This document shows, piece after piece, positions 15,431-23,384 of a DNA stretch of 26,253 nucleotides. Source of the DNA: DATHGT01 sp035317605 (GTDB taxonomy: Bacteria; Methylomirabilota; Methylomirabilia; Rokubacteriales; CSP1-6); contig DATHGT010000307.1 of NCBI GenBank assembly GCA_035317605.1, positions 1 through 26,253 on the forward strand, given 5' to 3'. A program made the position numbers and the translations under genes. The first letter of the stretch is position 1. Each line of letters starts with the position of its first letter. The notes under the pieces were generated by a model. The model worked only from the letters and a program-made list of their open reading frames with translations. It did not search any database and was not told the origin of the DNA.

Positions 15431-16240
15431 TCACGGCGTCGGAACTCCAATCGATTTGAGGCGCGCGTGAGCACGTGCGGCGCGGGCCTTGAGGCCGTCG
15501 TGGTAGGTGCTGGTGTCGGTCCCGGGTAGATTCAATACCTTGCAGCCGAGCTTCCAGTATTCCTCGATCTGCGCTTCCGTCTCCGCTGAGCCTCTGGCGA
15601 GCTTGCCGTGCTTCCTGCAGGTATCCGCTATGGTGCGCACGACCTCCTTGAAGCGCGGGTGATCGAGCTGCAAATGGATCCCCAGGGCCCCGCTCAAGTC
15701 GGAGTGGCCATACGCAATCATGTCTATGCCCTCCACTGCAGCGATCGCGTCGACGTTCTTCAATCCTTCCAGCGACTCGATCGACGGGCAGAGGATGACG
15801 TTCTCGTTCGCCCATGGGGCGTATTCGGTCTGGTAGCGGTTTCCATAGCTCTTGTAACCCGTATGGGGTCCCATCCCGGACATCCCGCGGCTCCCGACCG
15901 GCGGGTACTTGGCTTCGCGCACGATAGCGCGCGCTTCGTCCGCGTTATCCACACCCGAGATCTGTATGCCCATGATGCCTTGATCCAGCATGAGCGGGAT
16001 ATGATGAATGAACGCCTTGTGGATGCGCACGATCGGTGACACGTTCGTAGCCGCGAACCAACCCGCGAGATCGGCGATGGTCTCCAGACCGAACGCGCCG
16101 TGCTCCATGTCGATCATGCAGTAATCGAACCCGGACGATTCGATGATCCGCGGCACGCCTCGCGATGCAAACTCCTTGAGCCCGGTGCCGAGTGCGGCGC
16201 GTCCCTCACGCACGGCTCTGCGGATGCTGTTTTCTTTCAC
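15431..16240 (-). CDS. HpcH/HpaI-type class II aldolase
   Basis: This 269-residue enzyme splits 2-keto-3-deoxy (4-hydroxy-2-keto) acids into pyruvate or a similar keto acid and an aldehyde. The family motifs are present: DYCMIDMEHGAFG, SRGMSG with the catalytic Arg, and the metal ligands Glu in PSIESLEG and Asp in GHSDLSGALG. It is read from GTG 16240, with GGAGG placed 6 nt upstream. It is convergent with the amidohydrolase, leaving 15 bp between stops. A diverged paralogue lies at 22611-23381 next to another CoA-transferase. The natural substrate is unknown. Confidence 0.92.
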   Translation of the reverse strand: MKENSIRRAVREGRAALGTGLKEFASRGVPRIIESSGFDYCMIDMEHGAFGLETIADLAGWFAATNVSPIVRIHKAFIHHIPLMLDQGIMGIQISGVDNADEARAIVREAKYPPVGSRGMSGMGPHTGYKSYGNRYQTEYAPWANENVILCPSIESLEGLKNVDAIAAVEGIDMIAYGHSDLSGALGIHLQLDHPRFKEVVRTIADTCRKHGKLARGSAETEAQIEEYWKLGCKVLNLPGTDTSTYHDGLKARAARAHARLKSIGVPTP

Positions 16241-16280
16241 GTGTCACCTCCCGTTGGGATTCTCAGGCAACCGGCAGCTC

Positions 16281-16856
16281 CTAGCTGCTCCAGCGGTCGC
16301 GCATCACGAACCGCTCCAGCGGCGGCCGGCGGTTGGGACCGTACTCGCGGTCCGGCCAGCCGAGCGGGATGATCGCCGCGCTCTCGACACGGTCGGGAAT
16401 ACCGAGGATTTCGTGGATGCGCGCCTTGCGCCGGCGGTGCATGGTCGTGAGCACCGTTCCGAGCCCGAGGGCCCGCGCCGCCAGCATGAGGTTCTGCACG
16501 CTCGGGTAGATCGAGGCGCCCGTCTGGAACCCGGCCTGGCCAGAGGCGGGCGTGTCCACGCAGGCGACGATCAGCACCGGCGCGGCCGAGAGCGGCTGAC
16601 GCCCCCCGCCCGCAGAAGGCGGCCTGTCGCGGTAGGCGTCGGCCCGCGCCTCTTCGTACACCTCGCTGACGGCCCGCTTCACCGCCGGGTCGCGGATCAC
16701 GATGAAGTGCCAGGGCTGGGTATTGGAGCCGGAGGGCCCGTGGATCGCGGCGGTCAGGACCTGATCGACGAGCGCGTCCGGAACGTCCTCATCGGTGAAG
16801 TTGCGGATCGCGCGCTGCCGGTAAAACAACTCGTGCACGTCGCTGACAGGTTTCAT
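16281..16856 (-). CDS. Nitroreductase-family FMN oxidoreductase
   Basis: This 191-residue protein belongs to the dimeric FMN-binding nitroreductase family, which reduces nitro groups, quinones, flavins or other electron acceptors with NAD(P)H. RQRAIRNFTDEDVP at the start is the FMN phosphate-binding RxxxR(x)F motif. GPSGSNTQPWHFIVIRDP, then NLMLAARALGLGTVLTT and the C-terminal IPLGWPDRE are standard. GGGAGG lies 6 nt before ATG 16856. It is the innermost gene beside the intact tRNA-Ser. Substrate unknown. Confidence 0.92.
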   Translation of the reverse strand: MKPVSDVHELFYRQRAIRNFTDEDVPDALVDQVLTAAIHGPSGSNTQPWHFIVIRDPAVKRAVSEVYEEARADAYRDRPPSAGGGRQPLSAAPVLIVACVDTPASGQAGFQTGASIYPSVQNLMLAARALGLGTVLTTMHRRRKARIHEILGIPDRVESAAIIPLGWPDREYGPNRRPPLERFVMRDRWSS

Positions 16857-16915
16857 CGTGCGCCTCCCCCGGGGGCGAGCAGGGTGCGGGGTCGTGTCGC
16901 AAGCTCCTGGTTTTA

Positions 16916-17004
16916 TGGCGGAGGGCGGGAGATTCGAACTCCCATGGGCCTTGCGGCCCGGTGGATTTCAAGTCCACTGCCTTGCCAGTTGAGGCTAGCC
17001 CTCC
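16916..17004 (-). tRNA. tRNA-Ser (anticodon TGA)
   Basis: A complete minus-strand cloverleaf. The acceptor GGAGGGC pairs with GCCCTCC, and the D arm is GCC...GGC. The anticodon stem GTGGA/TCCAC holds the loop CTTGAAA (anticodon TGA, UCN serine codons). The variable arm GGGCC-GCAA-GGCCC and the T arm GGGAG-TTCGAAT-CTCCC follow. The discriminator is G and CCA is encoded at 16916-16918. Its 3' 58 nt are repeated at 12970-13027, so it is probably one border of an integrated islet. Confidence 0.97.
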
Positions 17005-17212
17005 GGGTTTGATCTATCAGTCGCTTACGATACACCAGCCGCGGCGGCCAGCCGTTTTCAGGGTAGAAGCTGCAAGGGTGTCGTCAGTTTGGCCATATTC
17101 GCTCCAAGGCCCGGCCGTCCCTTGGAAGGTTCGCCGGGGGACCAGGATGGCAATAGCTTCCGGCCAGTGAATTTGCGAGGCTCATAGGTCAGGCACGCTC
17201 CTTGCCCTAGGG

Positions 17213-18391
17213 ATGACGGTGAGTTTCCTCAGGGAAGAGACGCCCGTGGCCACGCTACCTGACCTTCGCCGGACGACTGAGACAACCAGCCGGCAAGGCG
17301 CCTCGACACTTCGAGCGGCCGTCTTCGCGGACCACGAGCAGATCGCTCGGCTCGAATCGCGCTACGGCCTCACCCCCAAGACCTACGACGCGTGGCGCCA
17401 TCTGTGGCTGGGCAATCCACTGTACCGGACGCTCGAAGCGGACTGGAGCATCGGCTGGGTGCTCGAGGACCAGCAGGGACAGATCGTGGCCTCGATGGCC
17501 AACATCCCGCTGCCCTACGAGTTCGAGGGGAAGCCCATCGTGGTGGCCACGGGGCACAACTGGGTCGCCGAGCCGGCGCACCGGAGCGCCGCGTTGCTGT
17601 TGTTGGACCTCGTGGTCAACCAGCGCGGCGTCGATCTCTACGTGAACAACACCGTCACCGCGGCGTCCGCCGCCGCCGTGGACGCCTTCGACTGCACGCG
17701 GGTGCCGGTCGGGCGGTGGGACCGGTCGGGCGTCTGGTACACGCATCGACAGCGCTACTACGAGACGCGGCTACTCCAGCAGAAGTGGCCCTTCGCCAAA
17801 CCGCTCAGCTACGCGCTATCGGCGCCCGTGTCGTTGAGGGACCGCCTGATCACGCGGGCGTTGCGCGCGGGCGACGTCGAGGTGACCGCCTGCTCCGGGT
17901 TCGACGAACGCTTCGACGAATTCTGGGTGGACTTCAGGACGAAGCACGCGCAGCGGCTGCTGGCCGTTCGCTCGCTCGAGATGCTGCGGTGGCACTATGG
18001 CCCCGCGCTCTCCAACGGACACGCGTGGATCGCGGCCGTTCTCGACGGCGGCGGTCTGGCCGCCTATGCCACGTTCCAGCGAGACGAGAGGCCGGTGTGG
18101 GGCACGCGGATGCGGCTCGTCGACTTCCAATCGCTCGATGGAAGCACCACGCTGCTGCCTCCCCTGCTCTCGTGGGCCCTGACCAGGTGCCGGACGGAAG
18201 GCATCCACACGCTGGAGGTCGTCGGCCGCTGGCTGGGCCGCGGCGAACTGCTCGAGACGGCCGCTCCCCATCCCCGCCAGTTGCCCACCTGGAAATTCCA
18301 CTATCGCGCCAACACGCCGACGTTGGCGGCGAGCCTGAGCAACCCAGAGGTATGGTCGCCGTCGCTGTACGACGGCGACGCGAGTCTGTAA
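17213..18391 (+). CDS. GNAT-like N-acyltransferase, probable tandem fold
   Basis: This 392-residue protein looks like two GNAT-type halves. The first (about 33-165) has WVLEDQQGQIVASMANIP and a GHNWVAEPAHRSAALLLLDLVV segment resembling the acyl-CoA-binding loop and helix. The second (about 235-375) has AWIAAVLDGGGLAAYATF and MRLVDFQSLDGSTTLLPPLLSWALTRC. There is no signal or membrane segment. The start is ATG 17213, with only a weak ribosome site; GTG 17246 is an alternative. It ends 43 bp before an NRPS A-PCP gene and a P450 gene on the same strand. It might acylate the amino acid loaded there, which is inference; the GNAT call is by eye. Confidence 0.6.
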   Translation: MTVSFLREETPVATLPDLRRTTETTSRQGASTLRAAVFADHEQIARLESRYGLTPKTYDAWRHLWLGNPLYRTLEADWSIGWVLEDQQGQIVASMANIPLPYEFEGKPIVVATGHNWVAEPAHRSAALLLLDLVVNQRGVDLYVNNTVTAASAAAVDAFDCTRVPVGRWDRSGVWYTHRQRYYETRLLQQKWPFAKPLSYALSAPVSLRDRLITRALRAGDVEVTACSGFDERFDEFWVDFRTKHAQRLLAVRSLEMLRWHYGPALSNGHAWIAAVLDGGGLAAYATFQRDERPVWGTRMRLVDFQSLDGSTTLLPPLLSWALTRCRTEGIHTLEVVGRWLGRGELLETAAPHPRQLPTWKFHYRANTPTLAASLSNPEVWSPSLYDGDASL

Positions 18392-18434
18392 CCCGCAGCA
18401 TGAATCGCGCACGAGCGAACACGGGAGGCTTTCG

Positions 18435-20279
18435 ATGATGCCCGCTGTCGTGGGGACCGAGACGGCGCCGTCGCGAACGATCGCGACGAGCGGGGTGACG
18501 GGTTCGTATCCGCGAAAGGTCTACGTGCCGGAGCTGGTGGCGCAGCAGGCCGCCGACACGCCGGACGCCATCGCCATCGACGATGGTGTGGAGACCCTGA
18601 CTTACGCGAGCTTGAACGCGCACGCCGACCGCCTGGCCGCGCGTCTGCGCGGGCTCGGCGTCGGGATCGACGTCCCGGTCGCGATCCTCCTGCCTCGCTC
18701 CGCCGGGATGGTCGTCGCCGCGCTCGGCATCATGAAGGCGGGCGGCGCCTACGTCCCGATCGATCCTTCCTATCCCGACGCCCGCGTGGCCGCCGTGCTT
18801 CGCGATGCCCAGCCGCCGGTGGTGGTCACGGACGAGCGCGGGGCCGCACGGCTCCCGGCGAGCGACTGCCACGTCATCACCGTCGACGCCATCGCCAATC
18901 GAGGAATCGAAGACGACACGCTCGAGACGGTCCCGCTCGCTCCGAGCCACCTCGCTTACATCATCTACACCTCGGGATCGACGGGCTCCCCGAAGGGCGT
19001 CGCGATCACCCACGGTGGCCTGTTGAACCTCGTGCTGTGGCATCGCGCGGCGTTCTCCATCGTGCGCACCGACCGGGCGACGCAGCACGCGAGTCCCGGC
19101 TTCGACGCCGCGGTCTGGGAGCTCTGGCCGTATCTGAGCGCCGGCGCGAGCGTGCACGCGATGGACGAGGCGACCCGACTCGATCCGGAGAGACTCCGGG
19201 ACTGGATCGTCGCCGAGCGGATCACGGTGAGTTTCCTGCCGACGCCACTGGCGGAACGCGTGATGGCGCTCGACTGGCCCGCCCAGAGCCGCCTGCGGCT
19301 GCTCCTCACGGGCGCCGACACCCTTCACGTCTATCCGTCGGCGAAGCTGCCGTTCCCCGTGGTGAACAACTACGGACCGACCGAGTGCACGGTGGTGGCC
19401 ACGTCGGGGGTCGTGCGGGCCGGAGATGGCGCCGAGCGCCTGCCCACGATCGGTCAGCCCATCGCGAATACCCAGATCCACATCCTGGACGAGCAGATGC
19501 GGCCCGTCCCCGTCGGCACGCCCGGCGAGATCTACATCGGCGGCGCCGGGGTCGCCCGTGGATACCTGAACCGTCCGGACCTCACCGCGCAGAAGTTCGT
19601 CAGCGATCCGTTCCGGACGGAGCCGGACGCGCGTCTGTACCGCACCGGCGATCTCGGCCGCTATCTCGTCGATGGCCGGATCGCGTTCCTGGGACGGATC
19701 GACGGCCAGGTCAAGATCCGCGGCTATCGCATCGAGACCGACGAGATCGCGGCCGTGATCAAGCAGCACCCCGCGGTCGCCGCGTGCGTGGTCGTCGCTC
19801 GCGAGGACCCGTGCGGCGAGCGACGGCTCGTCGCCTACGTCGTCCCGCGCGTCGGCGGCGAGCTCACCCATCGCCAGCTCGTGGCCACGCTGGCCGCCGC
19901 GCTTCCGGACTACATGATCCCCGCGGAGTTCGTGCAGCTGGCCGCGCTGCCCCTCATGCCGAGCGGCAAGGTGGACCTCGCTGGCCTGCCCGCGCCGACC
20001 GAGACCAACACGCTTCGCGAGCGGACGGTCGTCGCGCCGCGGACTCCCATCGAGGCCCGCCTCGCGACGATCCTCGCCGAGCTGCTGTCACTCGAGCGCG
20101 TCGGGGTGAGCGAGAACCTGTTCCTGCTCGGCAGCCATTCCCTGCTGGGCGCCCAGGTGCTCGCGCGCGTGCGGGACGCGTTCGGCGTCTCGCTCTCGCT
20201 GCGGACCCTCTTCGCCGGTCCCACGATCGAGGCGCTGGCCGCCGAGATCGAGCGCGCGCTCCCGGCGAGAGCGGCCTGA
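18435..20279 (+). CDS. Free-standing NRPS adenylation-PCP didomain, predicted leucine-activating
   Basis: This 614-residue protein adenylates an amino acid and loads it on its own carrier domain. The A-domain core motifs run in order: KAGGAYVPIDPSYP, YTSGSTGSPKG (178-188), NNYGPTE (311-317), GEIYIGGAGVARGYLNRP, YRTGDLGRY, GQVKIRGYRIE and SGK with Lys512. The binding-pocket residues D224, A225, W228, F267, L291, G293, N312, V320, V321, K512 give the code DAWFLGNVVK, a known leucine code. A PCP follows with LGSHSL (Ser569 takes phosphopantetheine). There is no condensation, reductase or thioesterase domain. GGGAGG lies 6 nt before ATG 18435. A P450 gene follows after 26 bp. Confidence 0.95.
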   Translation: MMPAVVGTETAPSRTIATSGVTGSYPRKVYVPELVAQQAADTPDAIAIDDGVETLTYASLNAHADRLAARLRGLGVGIDVPVAILLPRSAGMVVAALGIMKAGGAYVPIDPSYPDARVAAVLRDAQPPVVVTDERGAARLPASDCHVITVDAIANRGIEDDTLETVPLAPSHLAYIIYTSGSTGSPKGVAITHGGLLNLVLWHRAAFSIVRTDRATQHASPGFDAAVWELWPYLSAGASVHAMDEATRLDPERLRDWIVAERITVSFLPTPLAERVMALDWPAQSRLRLLLTGADTLHVYPSAKLPFPVVNNYGPTECTVVATSGVVRAGDGAERLPTIGQPIANTQIHILDEQMRPVPVGTPGEIYIGGAGVARGYLNRPDLTAQKFVSDPFRTEPDARLYRTGDLGRYLVDGRIAFLGRIDGQVKIRGYRIETDEIAAVIKQHPAVAACVVVAREDPCGERRLVAYVVPRVGGELTHRQLVATLAAALPDYMIPAEFVQLAALPLMPSGKVDLAGLPAPTETNTLRERTVVAPRTPIEARLATILAELLSLERVGVSENLFLLGSHSLLGAQVLARVRDAFGVSLSLRTLFAGPTIEALAAEIERALPARAA

Positions 20280-20305
20280 CGGGCCGACTGACCACGGGAC
20301 GGCGC

Positions 20306-21568
20306 GTGGACCACAGCGATTCCGCGCTGAGCCTGTTCCAGCTGCTCGATCCCGCGGTCGTGGCCGACCCGTATCCCCTCTACCGGCGGCTGCGCAGCGA
20401 AGATCCGGTTCACTGGGACCCGTTTCTGCACGCCTGGGTGGTGACGAGCTACGCCGACGTCGTCACCGTGCTCCTTCGATTCTCCGCCCGCGCCACCCCG
20501 ACGCCCGAACATCTCCAGGCCGTCGGGCTGAGCGCGCTCACTCCGGTGGCGCAGGTGATGGTGCGTCAGATGCTGTTCATGGACGCCCCCGCTCACACGC
20601 GCATCCGCGGGCTCGCCTCGCAGGCCTTCACCCCACGGCGCGTGGAGCGACTCCGCGCGCACATCCAGGACATCGTCGACGGCCTCCTCGACCGCGTGGC
20701 TCCGGCGGGACGGATGGACGTCATTGGCGATTTCGCCAACCCGCTGCCCGCGATCGTGAGCGCGGAGATGCTGGGCGTCCCGACGAGCGATCATCAGCAG
20801 CTCAAGATCTGGTCGGCGGACTTCGCCGAGGCGCTCGGGGCCTTCCAGCACGATCCGGAACGCGCCGTGAAGATCCTGAAGGCGACCGAGGAGATGATCG
20901 CCTACTTCCAGTCGGCGATCCTCGAGCAGCGCCGGCATCCCCACGACGGCCTGATCCACGCGTTCATGACCGCGGAGATCGACGGCGACCGTCTCACCGA
21001 CGACGAGGTCGTCGCCAACTGCATCATCACGATGGTCGGCGGGCAGGAGACCACGACGAACCTGATCGGCAACGGGATCCTGACGCTCCTGCGCAACCCG
21101 TCCGAGCTGGCGCGCGTGGTGGGCGACGCGACCCTGATTCCGTCAACCGTGGAGGAGCTGCTGCGCTACGAGAGCCCGAGCCAGCAGACGACGCGGATCG
21201 CGCCGGAGGACCTCGTGCTCGGCGGCAAGCACATTCGCGCGGGTCAGGCGGTGATCGCGGTGATGGGCGCCGCCAATCGCGACCCCGAACGCTTTCCCGA
21301 TCCGGATCGACTCGACGTGGCCCGCACCGACAACCGCCATCTGGCGTTCGGCTGGGCCAGCCACTTCTGTTTCGGGGCGCCGCTGGCGCGCCTGGAGGGA
21401 CAGATCGCCTTCGCCACGATCCTGCGCCGGCTCGCCAATCTCCAGCTCGAGCCGGAGCCGCTCATGTGGCGGTCGCACCTGGCCCTTCGCGGCCTCACCG
21501 CGCTCCACGTCCGCTTCGACGCGGCGGCGGTCAGTGCGCCCCGAGCGCCTGTTCGACCCTCGGCTTGA
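20306..21568 (+). CDS. Cytochrome P450, probably acting on a PCP-bound amino acid
   Basis: This 420-residue soluble class I type P450 is read from GTG 20306, because the family domain begins just after it and no better start is seen. The I-helix GGQETTT (245-251) carries the acid-alcohol pair Glu248-Thr249. The ExxR motif is E284-R287 and the haem loop FGWASHFCFG supplies Cys355. The loop has Ala where the family consensus has Gly. Free-standing A-PCP proteins paired with a P450 are known for beta-hydroxylation of the bound amino acid (NovH/NovI with Tyr, NikP1/NikQ with His), which suggests beta-hydroxyleucine here. A redox partner is not adjacent. Its 3' end overlaps the convergent LLM gene by 38 bp. 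Confidence 0.93.
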   Translation: MDHSDSALSLFQLLDPAVVADPYPLYRRLRSEDPVHWDPFLHAWVVTSYADVVTVLLRFSARATPTPEHLQAVGLSALTPVAQVMVRQMLFMDAPAHTRIRGLASQAFTPRRVERLRAHIQDIVDGLLDRVAPAGRMDVIGDFANPLPAIVSAEMLGVPTSDHQQLKIWSADFAEALGAFQHDPERAVKILKATEEMIAYFQSAILEQRRHPHDGLIHAFMTAEIDGDRLTDDEVVANCIITMVGGQETTTNLIGNGILTLLRNPSELARVVGDATLIPSTVEELLRYESPSQQTTRIAPEDLVLGGKHIRAGQAVIAVMGAANRDPERFPDPDRLDVARTDNRHLAFGWASHFCFGAPLARLEGQIAFATILRRLANLQLEPEPLMWRSHLALRGLTALHVRFDAAAVSAPRAPVRPSA

Positions 21569-22574
21569 CCTCGCCGATCATCAATTCCATCGAGCGCATC
21601 GCCGCCTTGTGCGGCGTGTTGCCGACCTTGAACGAAAAGCACAGATGCACGGGCTTGGCCGCGTCGATCTCGGCGACGAGCTTTTCGGCCACCGTCTCGA
21701 CGTCACCGATCAGCAGATTGTCGTGGATGGTCTCGAGCGGCGGCTCGTCCGGGAACGGGACGTCGACCAGCACGGTGCCCTGCATGACTTCCTGCCGGCG
21801 CCGGAGGCTCGAGGCCAGGCGCGTCTGATAGCGCGCGTTCTCGGCGAAGCGCATCCCGTCCTCGCGGCTGTCGGTGATGTGGGCGAAGCGGTTGACGGTG
21901 ATGTGCGCCCGCGACAGAGGCGCGTTCTCGGCGGCGAACGCGGCGACGATGTCGGCATACTGCTCGGCCAGTAATTTCGCGCCGCCCACCCGCCCCGATG
22001 ACAGGACCCGATAGCCATGCCGCGCGGCGGTGCGGAACATCGCTTGCGAGTGGCCGGCCACGTAGATCGGCAGCGGGTTCTGTACGGGACGGGCGGGGAT
22101 GTGGGTCTCCGGCATCCGGTAGTGCTTGCCCTGGTAGCTGAAGAAATCCCGGCTGAAGGCCAGGTCGAGAATGTCGCAGAACTCCTCGGTCATCTCGAGA
22201 TTCTGGGCGATGTCGGCGCCGAACCGCTCGAACTCGTAGGGCTGATACCCGGCGCCGATGCCGAGCATCAGCCGCCCGTTCGACAGGGCGTCGGCGGTGG
22301 CGATTTCGGCGGCGAGCCGGGCCGGGTTGTACAGAGGCAACACCACGACCGCGGTGCCGAGCCGGATCGTCTTGGTGATCGAGGCGCAGTGCGCCACCAT
22401 CATCAGCGGCGACGCGCACAGACAGTAGTTCGAGAAGTGATGCTCGGCGAACCAGGCGATCGTGTAGCCGAGCTCGTCAGCGAGCTTCGTCTGCTCGGCG
22501 ACCTCGCCGAACACCTGCGCCGTCGGCTTGCTCGCCTCGCGCGCCCCCATCAGGTTGAAGATGCCGAAATCCAT
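21531..22574 (-). CDS. LLM-class (luciferase-like) flavin-dependent oxidoreductase
   Basis: This 347-residue TIM-barrel protein belongs to the bacterial luciferase family, using FMN or F420 for monooxygenation or hydride transfer. YTIAWFAEHHFSNYCLCASPLMMVAHCAS, RLGTAVVVLPLYNPARLAAEIATADALSNGRLMLGIGAGY and PLPIYVAGHS are typical of the LuxA-like branch. I start at ATG 22574, because GGGAGG is 8 nt upstream; the GTG at 22580 is too close to it. It is the last gene of a minus-strand set. Its end overlaps the P450 end by 38 bp on opposite strands. Substrate unknown. Confidence 0.93.
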   Translation of the reverse strand: MDFGIFNLMGAREASKPTAQVFGEVAEQTKLADELGYTIAWFAEHHFSNYCLCASPLMMVAHCASITKTIRLGTAVVVLPLYNPARLAAEIATADALSNGRLMLGIGAGYQPYEFERFGADIAQNLEMTEEFCDILDLAFSRDFFSYQGKHYRMPETHIPARPVQNPLPIYVAGHSQAMFRTAARHGYRVLSSGRVGGAKLLAEQYADIVAAFAAENAPLSRAHITVNRFAHITDSREDGMRFAENARYQTRLASSLRRRQEVMQGTVLVDVPFPDEPPLETIHDNLLIGDVETVAEKLVAEIDAAKPVHLCFSFKVGNTPHKAAMRSMELMIGEVKPRVEQALGAH

Positions 22575-22610
22575 CGCCACTTCCTCCCATTCAGCCGGTG
22601 ATGCCGAACG

Positions 22611-23381
22611 TTAGAGCGCCGCCTGCACGCGCCGGCGGAAGTCGTCGGCGCCGAGGCGCAGGAGGCCCTGCGACGAGACCGTCACGAAGTTGGCTCCGAG
22701 CTTGATGAACTCGGCGATCCCCGCCGCGTCGGAAGGGTTGTTGCCGCCCACGCCGACCAGCTTGCCCCCCGCCCTGATCCTGGGAACGACCTGGCGCATG
22801 AGCTCGCGCACCTTCGCCGCGCCGGGATTGCCCATGCTCTGGCCGAGATCGCTGGACGCGACGTGCAGCACGTCGACCCCGGGCACCTTGAGGATCGCGT
22901 CCAGATTGTCCACGGCTTCGGTCTCTTCGATCATGGGGATCACCAGGAGCTGCGCGTTGATCCAGCGGGTCGATTCGTCCCGCGTCGTTCCGACGCCGTA
23001 GTCGTGGGCGCGCCCGCCCGCGGCCATCCCTCGGTTGCCGTCCGGCCAGTACCGGGCCGCCTTGGCCACGGCCTCCGCCGCCTGAGCGGTGTTGACGTGC
23101 GGCACGATGATGCCCTGCACCCCGCGGTCCAGAAAGCGCAGGATCGTGGAGTCCTCGTGGTTGGGAATGCGCGTGATGGGCGTGATGCCGAACACCTCGG
23201 CCGCCCGCACCATGTGCTCGACCTCGTCCAGACTCATCGGGCCGTGCTCGCAATCGATCATGACGAAGTCGTAGCCGATCGCACCGAATAGCTCGACCAG
23301 GTCAGGCGCGTGGCGGCTGATGATGGCGCCGAAGACCGCCTTGCCCTCGACCAGTTTTGCCTTCGTCGTATTCGTGCGCAT
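22611..23381 (-). CDS. HpcH/HpaI-type class II aldolase
   Basis: This 256-residue enzyme shows DFVMIDCEHGPMSLDEV, NRGMAAG with the catalytic Arg, and metal ligands Glu (PMIEETEAVDN) and Asp (ASSDLGQSMG). It matches the pyruvate-forming aldolases such as 4-hydroxy-2-oxo-acid and 2-keto-3-deoxy-sugar-acid aldolases. It starts at ATG 23381, only 3 nt after the stop of the CoA-transferase gene, so the two are translationally coupled. With the enolase-superfamily gene upstream, a dehydration-then-aldol cleavage route for an acid sugar or hydroxy acid is plausible. It is paralogous to the islet aldolase at 15431-16240. Confidence 0.92.
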   Translation of the reverse strand: MRTNTTKAKLVEGKAVFGAIISRHAPDLVELFGAIGYDFVMIDCEHGPMSLDEVEHMVRAAEVFGITPITRIPNHEDSTILRFLDRGVQGIIVPHVNTAQAAEAVAKAARYWPDGNRGMAAGGRAHDYGVGTTRDESTRWINAQLLVIPMIEETEAVDNLDAILKVPGVDVLHVASSDLGQSMGNPGAAKVRELMRQVVPRIRAGGKLVGVGGNNPSDAAGIAEFIKLGANFVTVSSQGLLRLGADDFRRRVQAAL

Positions 23382-23384
23382 GGA

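Larger units (their letters stand above)
12970..16973. mobile_element. Putative tRNA-Ser-flanked genomic islet of about 3.9 kb
   Basis: Direct repeats of 58 bp (57 identical) lie 3946 bp apart, one being the 3' part of the intact tRNA-Ser(TGA) and the other a bare 3' fragment. The DNA between lies on the 3' side of the tRNA, the normal geometry for integration. It holds a CoA-transferase, an amidohydrolase, an HpcH/HpaI aldolase and a nitroreductase. The amidohydrolase and aldolase look less GC-rich than their surroundings by eye. No integrase is present, so if mobile it is a decayed or passively moved element. Boundaries are seen; the mechanism is inferred. Confidence 0.55.

Noticed and set aside
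17934..19871. A 645-residue minus-strand frame opposite the GNAT and NRPS genes
   Set aside because: It spans the boundary of two real plus-strand genes and shows only Arg/Asp-rich antisense composition.
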